DNA of 64,000 bases, from positions 60,553,950-60,617,949 of the forward strand of contig CM069442.1 in the NCBI GenBank assembly GCA_035610835.1, given 5' to 3'. This DNA comes from Ophiura sarsii. Lineage: Eukaryota; Echinodermata; Ophiuroidea; Amphilepidida; Ophiuridae. The translations under genes were made by a program, and so were the position numbers. The notes under the pieces were generated by a model. That model was not told the origin of the DNA and made no database searches. It worked only from the letters and a program-made list of their open reading frames with translations. Shown in pieces: positions 1 to 13,500 of the stretch (its first letter is position 1; each line of letters opens with the position of its first letter).

Positions 1-170
1 AAAAATGACTGCAACCTCCATTACGACCCAATCGACTGCAGGTGTTTTCCCCTAAGAAAAAAAAAATTAATAATAAAACAAAACAAAAAACATAAAAAAC
101 ATTAACTAATCTCAACTAACATGCCAATTAGCACTTTTATTTTACCAAAAGCAAAAATAACAGCACTTTG

Positions 171-340
171 TGGGGGACTCAAGGAAGTTTCTGATTTGAT
201 TTTTTGAATTTTGTTAGTGCTGTTATTATTGAACTATTAATCAAATGCATATAAAAGTATACATTTTTGGAAAGGAAATGGATCAGAGAATCCAAATTGG
301 GCATCAATTTTGACCAAAAATGTTGATTTCTTGAAAAACG
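171..340. mobile_element. Single arm of a long foldback MITE
   Basis: This stretch (gggggactcaaggaag onward) matches both arms of the complete foldback element at 47479-48138. Only one arm is present here, so it is a fragment. Confidence 0.6.
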
Positions 341-705
341 TCCTTAAGTCCTTACATGCTTTATCTAACACTGAGGTTCATACATGTTCAGGCATTGATG
401 TTGTTATTGAAAAGATGATTGCTTTGTCACAATTATCTATGTTTTGATCATTTTCAATGTCACATCTTGGTGATAGAAGGAGAGCATTGCAATCTCTTTG
501 TGGATAATCAAACTCATAAAACCAACAACACACCCAGGCCTATTAATCGCACCTTCTGGGCCATTCGACTGCGCCTGTATTCATTCACTTGAGAGGAAAT
601 AATAGTGAAATGTGAAATCCACTATAGGCGTGCGTGCACCAAGGTCTTGGGCAGGATTTAAAGGGGTGGGTGTGTAAATGTGTGTAAATTCAAAAATGCA
701 ATGTG

Positions 706-1004
706 TTAAAGGTAGGTGTTCCGATTTCTGGCGTGATTTTCACCTTGATATTTCCAATTCTACATGAAGGGTCTACATGAAGGGTCATCCTTAAAATAGT
801 CATATTCCAAAGGTTGAGTTGCATAACTTGCTCATTGAGTAGTACACAAATTAGTCAGGTGGTTAACCACCTTTGGTGGTAATTCACTGTATTTTGGCAT
901 ATAACGTCTAAATGAAACATATCTTGTGCCTAAGTTTTTACAGAAATAATAAGACAAGTATGTGTTTTATTTTGATAAAAAGTGATCGGAACATGCACCT
1001 TTAA
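706..1004. mobile_element. TTAA-bounded MITE, copy 1
   Basis: This 299-bp sequence begins TTAAAGGTAGGTGTTCCGAT and ends GATCGGAACATGCACCTTTAA (in two parts: GATCGGAACATG, CACCTTTAA). The ends are inverted repeats and both include TTAA, the target of piggyBac-type transposases. Internal text (agttgcataac, tgagtagtacacaaa, ggtggttaaccacc) recurs in the copies at 48170 and 60840. Confidence 0.75.
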
Positions 1005-1380
1005 TTTAAGGACTCGTGTACAAAGTATAGGCCATGTAGACCAAAACTGGGTGGTTTTTTTTGGGTGTGTAAAACACTCCCTGGACTGCTGGCTGCTTAA
1101 GCCACTTGGCGTGCACTGACAATTAGGGCTAAATGAAAACAATATCAGGATTGTCAGTATGTAATATCATACTATTCGTCATGGAATATCAAAATGATAT
1201 GTGTACCTTATTTTACAGATGAAGGGGCCTGAAAATGTCAAGTGTAAATTGAGGGTGGACTGTAGTATTTTGTTTCTTGGACTTCAGTATTTTGCAGTTT
1301 TTAGGACCGAAGTTCTTGCATTTTTATGGACTGTAGACAATTTCAAGTTTATTGGACTGCAGTATTTAGAGGTTTCTTAC

Positions 1381-1518
1381 CAGTTTGTACTTCTGTTGAG
1401 TACACTCGAATTCCATAAACTGCTCTTTCGTCACGATATAATGATACCTTCTGGCCACCAGTCCATTTACTTACACGGTATATTTTATCATCACGCATGT
1501 CACTGTAATAAGTGTAAT
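1381..1518 (-). CDS. LRP exon 19: end of YWTD propeller 2; last exon in window
   Basis: A 138-bp phase-1/phase-1 exon encoding [20 protein letters not shown], then a strand ending [18 protein letters not shown] takes the YWTD place, and the GIRVYS strand closes the propeller. An EGF module would normally come next. I see no such exon between 1 and 1380, so the gene continues beyond the left edge. Confidence 0.92.
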
Positions 1519-4500
1519 CTGAAAGAAGAAAATGTCAAGTAATACTATTTATCAGGCATTTCTGAAGCTGTTTACCCTCCCATATATGTAATTGATTATC
1601 AGGATAACGAAGGTAAAAGAAAAGATTTGACACAAAATGTACACGGCAAAAAAAACCTCATTTAAATTTGTTGACTGTTTGATACTTTGTGTCAGTGCAT
1701 TTTCCATTGTGCGGGATTATCAAATTCTGTAACCGATGACATAATTCTGCATAGGGAATCAGCTGTGATTCCAAGTCCAAGTTAGTTGAGAAAGATTTAG
1801 CTTATTCCTTTCAGGGTGTTGAAGTAAATATTGCTGAAAGTGCTGCGTCTTATCATTAGATGATGTCACCTCTCAACTTAAATTTCCAGAGAGTATACCC
1901 CCATGTGAATACAGTGTTTATCAATAAAGATTTGATTTGTCTCAAACCTTACAATGAGATAGGAATGCAATGATTGATGCACTGATTTTGTGTGATGTAT
2001 GGTTTGAATCAAACATAGTCGACCATTTCCTTGCCTACCATGACATCACATAAGTCACAGCAGCCCATCCTTTGCACAATTCAGATTTTGTCCAGTTCAC
2101 CACAATATGTTTATTACATGCCTATTGCGGGTAAGTTTGGTCAACATTCTACACAGACGACTAGGGACATGAATGGCCGTAAATTTGAATCTTGTTGGTT
2201 TCAATGTGAAAATGGATTTTGATTATATGATTCCAGAAAATTCATCACACTTAAATAGTTCCATCCCAAAGTTGGAAAATCAACTCCAGAGTAGTATTTA
2301 TTTTAAAAGAGTATCTGTCAGAATCATTCGTTGCATCGTTTGATAATGTAACCTCATACGCATAATTTAACCTTGAATATTCGTGAATGAGACCATTTCC
2401 GGCATTGTCTAATTTTATGCTTACTTCCAAATACTGCAACACCAAATGGATTCCCCATACCCTGTACGTTTAGCACGTGTCTGTTAGTCCCATCAAAGTC
2501 ACATCTTTCTACACGTCTCATCTGCAGGAGCAAGAAAATATGACAGTCAATGTGAAAACAGAGAAAGGAAAATAGGGCCACAGTGAGGGAGGGAATAAAT
2601 TGGGTTGTACAATACCTCTATAAGGCAGCCTTCTTTAAATTTAAAAATGGAGGCCAGAATCAAGGGACTGGGGAAAAGAACATGTCCAAATAGTGGTTGG
2701 CATATATTCCTGTCTGAGTCAGAGTTGATCAACAACAAAAATGGTGCATAAAAACCTTAAGCAATACATACCTAACAGATTCATATATCACACTATATCA
2801 ATAACTAATATACGAGGGTCATTCAATAAGTTCTACCTCCTACCTCATAACTTTATTATTATATGAGCCAGTCTTATCAAATATCACACGATTGTAGCTT
2901 GGAACCTCAGCTACAAATCCAATGTAAATTGATCTGAGTACTGGTTGTACTTTTCCGGACATGCAATGAGAACCAAATCTCGATTTAGTGTGACGGAAAC
3001 GGATGAAAAACAGCAAAATATCGCCGAAGTGCTTTTCAATTGGCCTATTGTAAGTGGCAAAACATACCTATAGGTCAATTATAACCGTTCTTAATGTCAG
3101 ATATCTCTTCAACAGACTGTAAACAATAAATTTGACTGATTGGTTTGGAAAAACATGCCCTCTGATTAGTCAGATCCAGGTCAGGACAACCATTCAGTTT
3201 ACCCCTCCCCTAGAGAACCCTGTAAAAGTCATATTTGACTTTCATGATAACTAAGCGATCTTCAATATATCGAACTAAATGGAGGGATTTAAAGTCTGTC
3301 AAAGCGATAATTTTCTATCATTGACTACCTGATTGACTATTCTAAAGGTTGCACATAAGTAAAACTCATTTCCGTCTTAGACTATTCACAACCTTGGGAT
3401 TGTTTTCGATGATCACATGTGTATATCAGACCATATTATCCAATTGTGTAGATCTTTCAATTGGCTTCTATACAGAACATTCGTTAGAATTCTTCCATAC
3501 ATTGATGTGGATATTTATCCCAACATAGTCAGAGCTCTTGTCCTTTCATGTCCTGAGCATTGTAATATTTTGCTTAATAGTACATCTAAGAAAGATGTGA
3601 AAAGTTTGCAAATGTTGAAGAATAAGTGTACCAGATTGGTGTGATTGATGCCCAGACGTGAGCATGTTTCACCAGGTGTCCCGCAAGCATAAAAGTGTGC
3701 ATTATATGTTAGAAAAATAACTATCGAGCCCAACTTTTGTAACTATATTAAACAAAACACCACACTTATGACAAAAACAAATAAAAACCGCAATCCCTCA
3801 ACATGCACTTTTTAAAATTCGCGGCGATCGAAAGTCCCAGTGTCGATGATGTCATAATTATACAATGCACATGCGCAAATTTGAGCACCGATACTCATGA
3901 CGTCATCGACACCGGGACTTTCGATCGCCGCGAATTTTAAAAATTGCATGTTGAGTGATGGCAGTTTTTATTCATTTTTGTGAGTTGTATGGTGTTTTGT
4001 TCTATATATTTGCGTAATTTCGGCTCGATAATTATTTGTCTAACAAATAATGCTCAATGTTGTGCTTGCGGGACCCTTTCTTTAACTCATAACATATCCA
4101 AGGTGCAGACGCAGAATTAGGATTAGAATAACCTGAAACCGCAGTAAATCAAATCATTGTGAGATTTTATCATGTACAATAACATTTGAGATAACATTAA
4201 TAAGATAAAACAATCTGCACAATATGTTGAAATTCAATTTAAATCATATATAATTAATAAATGAAAATTGTAACAATCACAAAGGAAAATATATCTAGAA
4301 GAAATATAAATTATCGACTTTATACATACCACATATCTGTCAGCCCAAAACAGCATTTTACTCTGATGATCTACAACCATAAATACAGGATCACCCAGCT
4401 CTGTATCCACGATGATTTGGCGATTGCTCCCATCAGTCCAACTTCTCTCAATCTTGACATGCGATGGATCTTCATCATTCCAGAATAGATACCTTTATAG

Positions 4501-7500
4501 GTAATAGATAATGTAAGGAAATGTTGCAGTTGAGGTTGTATTTCTTATTTGCGACATGTAATGCTTAGGCAACAAAAAAACAAATCCCTGTTCTACAGGC
4601 AAACAGACCTCGCATGTAGGGTCTGTTAGTCGGGCAGGTGTTTTGTTTTGTGTGTGTTTTTCCCCATAATGTTGGGACATATTGGTGAATTTTCAACCAA
4701 TTTTCGAAAAATGTGAAAAAACTAAAAGAAATTGAAGGGATTTCTTTTCTAAAAATCTAAAAATGACCAAAAAGTGAGAGAAGGCCTTCTGGTTTCCAAT
4801 CTTTGATACACAGTATGCTGAAGGGTTGGACAAACATACAAGGTGTTTGACAGAACAGCAACGATATGATGCAGGACGAAAGTGTGTTAATGTTAAGCCC
4901 AATTGCACAACATGGACTGGTTTTGCATTCAGACTGTGTCATTTATGACTCTTCTGACAACCAAAAAAATAATGTGTTGTCATTTTACAAGAATTTTTTA
5001 AACCACAATTGAGTCTTTTTAATGCCTTAATTTTATCAAAATTACAACAAAATCTATAGTGCATTTTTTTGGTTGAGAACACAGCCATGTTTGGCCTGAT
5101 TATTCATTTGTGTGTAAAATGTTGGTCAAAAAGAAGTTTTTTTCTAACTTTAATTCAAAAACTAAGTCAGTCTTTTTACTCAAGAAATTGTTTGTATAAT
5201 CAAACACTCTTTGCTCACAGTAAATTTAAGAAACTCTATTGTGGTGCAACGACATGGTGGTGCTTGCTATAGGGCAAAATAGTTTTACTTTATTGTTTGT
5301 TTCATACATTTACATGATTGATAAGGTCTGCTTGAATTGTAACACACTAGGCTCTACTTGAAAGTTAATTTTGTTGGCATATTGACTCAAATCTGTTGAG
5401 ATTTTGGCACTGCAGACTTAAGGATAGAAATAGAAAATAAGGTTGCAAATTAGCTTGGAATTAACATAATTAGGAATTTAGGTCAATTGATTAAAGCTAC
5501 AAATCCTGAAAGATAATCGTCACAATACTAGTAAACCACATACAATAATACCTACCCATCAAGTGGAGCCACAGCAATACCTGTTGGTGTAATAAGCCCT
5601 TCAGTTATCAACACTTTACGTGTCGCTGTGCTGGCATCAAAGTCATCACCAATATGAAGCAAGGCAATCCAGTTATGCCACGAGTCAGTCCAATACAAGT
5701 TTCTAGAGAGCCAGTCAAATGTTAGGCTACGTGGTGACCATACGCCAGAGATGACGATTCTTTCGTTATCTGTGATAAAATGGTTTTGAAATGAATATTA
5801 GGCAAATGACCAATAAGTGGTTGACTCGTTGTAATAAGTTGGAATAATGCTATATAAGATATTCATACACTCTAAGTAGTGTCGAACCAGAAAAGTGGCA
5901 ATCTCTATGTCATGCTTATAATAATTTGGTTCTGAAGAGCTAATCCTGACGAAAGCTTGACTATTTTAAACTTGACCGATGGCGAACCCGTTAAATTCTT
6001 ACCCTATATTCTGAATACCCGTTGTAAAATCCTATCTCACAATTATAACTCAAACAAAAGAGGTCTTTGCACAAGACTAATTTGTGATAGCTTACTTATA
6101 GATAAACCACAGTTTCTGATCAGGTGTAAGTTATAAATTCATTCCCATGAGAACCATGTATCCACACATGCCTGACTGATTCCAACAACAAAAAAGGTCA
6201 TGTCTTGTTGATCAAACAATCATAACTCCAACATTATCCAATCAATTTGTATGAATGTGTCATATTTTGAGGAAAACATTTTTCAAGGAAGTGCATGTTC
6301 AGTCTTTTTAATTTTTTTATATTAGTCATAGATTTTAAATAAAATGTCATAATATCACCTGCATTGTCACTATGCACAACACGAGGGACGACCGCCATAG
6401 CTTATGTGCACTCTTTTTCTTATTCACTGATCCGTGACTCCCATCACAATAGTACCGTATGAGGGAAGTTTATATTTCTAAAAATACCGCAACTCCCACA
6501 ACGAATCACAATAGTCCCGTATGAGGGCAGTACATATTTCTAGAAAATTTGATTTGGTGCAATCACGTCTATAGTTGGATAAAATGATCATTTCAAATGT
6601 AGGAGGAGTGTCAAATTACGACATTTGCTCACTTAAGCGACGAAAAAAAGAAACCCTGTTGTACAGCCTTGACAGACCCATTTTTGTTGTTGAAATTGTG
6701 GAAAAAAATGTTTACATGCAAATGAATACAGACCCATATTTTTTTTTGGGGGGGGGGGGCTTGTTGAAAAACTGTACAACAAATATTTTCCCGACCAGAC
6801 CAAAGAGGTCCTTTGCCCGTACAACAGGGTGGTTTTTTCGTCCCCTTACTGTACATTTTATTTGTTTGATATGATCTATCAATTTGAATGGCATAATAAC
6901 ACCTGTTCATAAGCTTTGGAGTTAGGTGATGCACCTAAGTGATCTCACCTGATCCATTACGTCTTATTCTATTGATAGTCTGATCTTGCATTGTTGTATA
7001 GAACACATATTGACCCCTAGCATCATACTCAATATCAATCACTCCTCTTCCCTGCATGATAGGTTCTATGGCATCAGTTGGATTACCGGGATTGAGTGGA
7101 ATTCCTCTGGCCAGGTTACCGTTTGTGAAGAGTAAGAAATTGTTGAGTTCTGCAAATCAAACACAAATATTAATTGGTCGAGTTGATTTTCAAATGAGAT
7201 CTCACCCGACCCATTTCGTCTAATTCTACCAATTATCCATTTAACCACATTTGTATAGAACACGTACTTCTCCTAACATCATACTCAACATCAAGTACTC
7301 CCCTTGAATGATAACACAGGGTGAGTAAAAAAAAAGTGTACTCAAAGTAAAATAAATATTTAAATATTTCTTACCATAATATGAAGGCAACCAATGCTTG
7401 AATCAATAACTGCATTTATTTACGGTTATCAGCAAAGAGAATCACAACATTTCATGGTACCGTTATCTACTTATGACAATTTTGGTAGCGTTAATGCCTT

Positions 7501-10500
7501 TTTGAAACCGAGCAAAATACTGAGTATTGTACTCAATGACGCATGATATATGATTAAGTGGCTACATGCATGAGACACAATAGCTAATTATTTTTCTCGA
7601 CCAATTCTAACCAACTAAAATTCTTTTGAAAGTTAATGAGACAACCACTCTGCCAGAATAAATGATTTGAGAAATGTTTGCACATATTTTTAGAAATAAA
7701 TTCCCAAAGTTGAGTACACTTTTTTTTTACTCACCCTGTAGGTTCTATGGCATCTGTTGTGTTACTGGGATTTATTGGGAATTTCTCTGACCATGTAAAA
7801 GATTGTGGAGAGTAAGAAAGTGTTGAGTTCTAGAAATCCTACAAAGTCCATATGCATATGAGGATAGAGATCATATAGTAATGATATTTTGAAATGTTGG
7901 CAAATATTTGTATTCAAATGGCCTTAGAGAATGTGAATCTTTGAGTCTTATGGTTTCTGTATGGGAAGTGCAACATGCTTTGCCTTTCTGTCTCTTATAC
8001 AGTTCTTAATCCAACTTAGAGCTTTGGGCCATCTATGTTCTTGGTGGATTTGAACCCAGTAACTCTTTATAGTGATTACCATGCTATATATGGTTCATTT
8101 TGCCGACTTCCATTGCAAGCTTATGATAGCTCGCCAGGTAAGCTTTAAAATGCTAATGGTGGCTGGGTGGTTAGTTCAACGATCAAATTGTGTAATTAAC
8201 TCTTACCCGTACAAGTGGTTTCATCTTCTCCAAGTTGATAACCAATAGGACACATACACCGATATCCAAGACCACTGTTGTCTGTGCGGTGACTAACCAC
8301 ACAAAGATGAGAGCAACCCCCATTGTCGGAGCCGCATGGATTGGCCACTGTGGGGTAAACATAATAATTAAGCAACAAACCAAATAAATGTGGATAGGTA
8401 GTTTTTAATTCCATATAGTTAAGTTTTCTGATGTGCATGGTAGGTTGAAGTATTAAAGTATGGCAATTCATGATACATGTTTTCATGATCAATTTATAAA
8501 AGTTCAGTGACAAGGTTAAATCTTGGTGTCCAAAAATTTCTGTCATTTATATGCTAAAGTCCATCCTTACTTAATGGTAGGTTGGCATTGCAATCACTGT
8601 TCTTCTCATCACAATGGTGCATCATTGTATGCAAATTTAAATATGATACTGAATGATATAAATGAATGATCAAAGAGTTTATACGGAATAATATAATTAA
8701 ATGATAAAAGAGTTGTGGTAGGCAGCCAAAATGCTACCAATACCAGATCGGTGTTTTTGTCTCTCAAACTTTTCGGTGGGCAATTCACTTTCAAATGACT
8801 GTATCATAACAATGTTGTCTTATATATCTACCAACTTGGTACAAGCACATTTTACACTAGGTTCATAATATGCATCAGACACTAGGAGAGTGGTTCAAAT
8901 AATGAAACATATAATGATAGCAATTGATTACAGGGAAAATGCATTACAAAATTGTGGGTCTTAGCAGGATTGTTTTTTATTTATTTGGCTACATTGGAAT
9001 CAATCAATTTCAGGTGAATATACAAGATTTGTATTAATGTGCATTGACCTCATTTGACCTGTAGATAACCTTTGATCTCAATATTCTTTGGATCATTGCT
9101 TGTCCCCTGCTCAGCAGTCCGGGCCGATTTCCCGTTCAGGAAGCATTCCTGAACTGGAAGTATTACCCATAATCCCTTGCGAATGTATATATTGCAAAGT
9201 ATTTGTAGTGGTAATACCAAAATGACCAATTTATTTATTTTAACCAAATATGATGGATCTTTGAATCAATGACGATCAGTAAATGAGTCAAAATATAAGA
9301 TAAACTGTTTAGTCATAATTAATATATATTATTGTGGTGATTTTCCTAATTTATTGTAATTAAGAAATTGGGCTAATTATCTCATTACATATTTAAACTC
9401 TTTTTTAAAAAAAAGTATGCGTAACACTTTTTTTTCCTTCGATAGAAATTTGCATAATTGTATGATCTTCCATATTACCAAGTTTGAGCATGTCGCAAAT
9501 TAAAATAACGAATCGATATCCATTTTAGCTTGTAGTCTACTTCATAGACCCTCAAATCGAAATAACGAGATTAAAATGAGCCACTGAACGCTGAGAACGA
9601 CAATAACATCTATCATTATATTATACAACATGTTTCACCCATATTGAAATAGGTCCATGTTTAATTTGTATGCTACAGTTCTCTTAGCCTTATGAAAAGC
9701 GGGTTCCTGTAGAGGACTACCCACAAATATCGCATTGCATTATGGGTAATACTTCCAGTTCAGGAATGCTTCCTGAATGGGAAATCGGCCCGGACTGCTC
9801 AGTGCATTGTTACTATGTTTAGGCAGAAATGACACAAGTGGTGAACATTTTAGAAATTAAGTTTTACTTTCAAAATGTGACCCCGTTTGACCCCTAAATG
9901 ACCTTTGACCTAAATATATTTAGGGTCACTCTTAGTTTGTCATTTACACAGCAATGTTTGATTTGAATCAATAAATTACAGTTAAAATATACGATTGAAC
10001 ATATGTCCCCATACCAATAACTTTTGACAAATACATGACCTTTGTTCTATGTTATCTGGGGTCCAATCCTAGCCCCCCCCCCCCCCCCCACTCAAATATC
10101 ACTCAGGGCATACACTTCTAACTAACCTGCAGGCTGTAAGGAGGAGTGGTGCACTTTGACCCCATTTGGTGTGACGTCTGTGGAGCTGCCATCGATAGTC
10201 ATGATAGAACTAGACAGGTCAAAGCGATCAGTTCTCCTCACATTAAGTCTTGTCCAATCACTGAAGAATACATATCGCTCAAAGATGGCTAATGAGTATG
10301 GGTGTGGTATGGTTTGGCCCGTCAGAATTGTTTGCCTGAAAAAGCGTAGTACGGTTATGGGAGAAGGAACAGTCAGTCATTGGGGACAGAGAAATTCCCT
10401 CATGTTTCTTAAAGCTGGAGTTTTGTGGTTTTTGTAATGCATTTCATATGTAATAACTCATAGTCGGAAGAAAAGGGCCCAATTTTAATTTGTTATCCAA

Positions 10501-13500
10501 ATAAATGACTTTATCAAAATAAAATCTAGGTAGACTTTTATTATTGCGTAATACCCACAGACTTCCATATTTTTAGACCATGTTCAGTAATGGAATATAC
10601 TTCGTGCAGGATTGCAAACACAAGTATAAAGCTGATCCTTAATTATTGACATTTTCTGAACTATATAGTGGGTTTTGTAATTTGTCAAAAAAACAGGGTT
10701 TTTTTGTGTGCATCATATGTGTGAGGCATGCATACACCAACATTGCATGCATACACTTGGATTACTTTTAAGCACAGAAACATGTTTTCTTGCCAATTTA
10801 GAACTGGCATAACTATAGTTATACCAAACTGCAAAAAAGTATTTCAAACCCTAGTCGCACTAGTAGTAGGAACCTTAACATTCCCGTCTTTTATGGAAAT
10901 AAAGTTTAATTTGATAGCTGTTTCGATAGGAAATCGATTTGCATCTATTAATTTCAGTTAAAATTCTTCTTTTTATGTGTGTTAATAATGTGTTTAAAAC
11001 CCCATTTTGTGATAAGTTCATCTCTACACTCTACCTGTATTGTCCGTCGTAAGTGACAGTTTCAAGAAGATCAAACTTGCTATCCACCCAATAAATCCTT
11101 TTAGCCACTATGTCCACGCTGATACCACTAGGCCAGTACAGTTTCTCAGTCACCAGATGAACTCTATTTGTTCCATCCATGTAGGCTCTTTCTATCCTCA
11201 CTCCATCACCCCAGTCGGCAAAGAACATGTACCTAGAATATCAACAAATGAACACATATTACAAATTACATTTAGCGTAGATTAACAGAAAAAAAACCTT
11301 TGTTTTTTAACAGATGGACTCCTCAGGTAGAGTCAGATGGTTAAACTGTTCGTTCATTTGTGTTAATTTTCTTGAAAGATTAAAAGAAACTTTTAAAATG
11401 TTAATTGATATGATTACTATTAAAAATAAGTCCTTAAACTCCCTAAAGGTTTAATGTTAGCTTAAATCTGGCCATCTTTGTTTAGCATCAGTTGTTGTTA
11501 TAACTGAATGTATATAAATGCTTAACGAACAGAATTTTGAAGCCTGTCTGAGGCACATGGGTAAAATATAGCATAGCCAATTACATTTTGTTGAAAAAGA
11601 TTGATGACGATAATTGCGTATGATTCTGAGTAACGCTGTTGAGGTTGTTAACAACAGGTCGTCTTCCACCAGCAGCCTGAACTGGGAATGTAACACATAG
11701 GTCCCTTTACAAATCTGTTGATGTTGATCTGTTCTTACCCTTCTGTAGGATCCAGTTCCAATGCCCTCGGCCTGCTCAAACCAAACCCGATAATAGTACC
11801 CCTTTTAGAGCCATCCAGTTTGCACACTTCTATGCGGTCTGCACTGCTTTCGACAAAATACAGATTGTTACCAATCCAATCCACGGCAATATTTTCTGGA
11901 CTGATCCCATTCAAACTGATGATCTCCTCTGGTGCTTGTTGGCCACCCATGAAATTGGCTCGATAAACCTACAGAGAGAAAACTATTGGATGGTTGGACT
12001 GCTAGAATAATTATTAACCCTAACCTAATTGAGTACTGAAAAATAACTACAGCAAGCCTACTTTAGTTGTCACAACACTATTGCGTTGATATTTATTTGA
12101 ACACATATTAAAGGTCAGACAAAATGGTGATTCAAGTATGTTTTATTCAATGGAGGATATTGTAAAAAAAAAAATTAAAAAATTAAAAATTAAAAATAAG
12201 TCCTTAAACCCCCTAAAGGTTTACCCTTTAATATTTCCCAGGAAACAAATTAAGAAGTTTCCAAGCTTGTATAATTTGAATCATAGTGACGATTGCAGGT
12301 TACTACCCTGTAGGCCTATTATACCTCACAGGTGTTACTCAGACTCAGACCTATCGACCAAGTCCCAGACGGATACCTAGTTGGGAGTTACACTAACGCG
12401 TCATCCGCATATAGTTCATCACACACTAAAAAAGAAACACTGGCAATTATGATTGGTTTTATGTATATCTTTTTTTCCCTGGACAATATTTTTAGAGTAA
12501 TTATTTTTACATCATATTTGTCTGAAAATGCTCCAATGAGTAAAGCATACTTGAATCACCATTTTGATTCACTTTTTACTTACTTTATTATTATCTTTGT
12601 CTGTCCAAAATATCTTGTTCTGCTTAAAGCGATAGTCTATATCGGTCGGTATATTATATTACTGGTTATTATTGTATCATCGAAAATAGTGACTTAAGTC
12701 CAAGTCAAGTCAATTCATTGACTTTAAATGTCACAACACTATTACATTGATATTTATTTGAATACAGGGTGTCTCAAAAAAAACCGTGCACGTGTTTACC
12801 CAACTTATTGACCATGAACTTCTAGAATTTGGTGTAACAATTGTATACATATTGATAGACCAAACACTCAGCTTTCATATGCCGTTTATTTCATCTAATT
12901 TGGTTTTGTCAATCCTGAGATATGATCAATTAACTAAAGCTACCTAAAATCGAAGTTGTGCCACTTTTACGGAAAGAATGCTTAAGATAAGCATTAAAAC
13001 CCTGAGAGGGTGATTGCCGATTGCGCTAGAACGCAAAAAACAGTGACCTAGGGCGTCTAGGTGATCGCTTTTACATTCCCTGCGCTCATTTTGACGGAAA
13101 CAAATTGAGGCTGCCACCTTACCCGGGGGTAGGGTAAGCCGTCAAAGTCCGATAGTAGGGGGGTGGTTGCCACCTTACAATTTTTTTTAAATCGCCATTT
13201 TGAAGAGAATTTTTTTTTTGTGTGTTCCTGAAATATTTTAGCATGGGCCTATGTTAGAAACACCATTTCCATCACTTATAAGCAAAAAAACGGGTGAAAT
13301 TCCGATATTTATAACTTTTTTGGCAAAGGTTTCTATGATATTTCACTGTCCAGCGAATACGGCGGGATTTTGAGGTCGGCCATGTTTGGTGACGTCATTG
13401 TGACGTCGTCATGCGTGGGATGTTTGTACTTGTTTTAGTATGTATAGATAGAGGTAACCTCTAGCTATAACATGGTACCCAAATAAGCATACTCTGCATT

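Larger units (their letters stand above)
1519..5555. other. Introns between exons 16 and 19 outside named elements
   Basis: The parts not covered by the mariner, LINE and foldback entries (1519-2424, 2522-2812, 4076-4329, 4493-5555) are AT-rich and show no frame, RNA or clear repeat, apart from a weak dispersed repeat near 4555-4670 that resembles 17560-17700. Confidence 0.5.
5770..11738. other. Introns between exons 11 and 16 outside named elements
   Basis: 5770-6948 has a short direct repeat (tcacaatagt-ccgtatgaggg at 6444 and 6507) and a G run at 6749. 8348-9111 and 9800-10126 contain loose gacctttgacc text related to the later arrays and a C run near 10074. 10336-11034 and 11233-11738 show nothing I can name. 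Confidence 0.45.

Noticed and set aside
1..1380. Next EGF exon of the LRP gene
   Set aside because: I looked for a cysteine-rich minus-strand exon with splice sites and found none, so the gene is taken to continue off the left edge.
6575..6934. Overlapping frames of about 100 codons on both strands
   Set aside because: They cross a 10-base G run and a dispersed repeat, overlap each other on opposite strands, and carry no domain.
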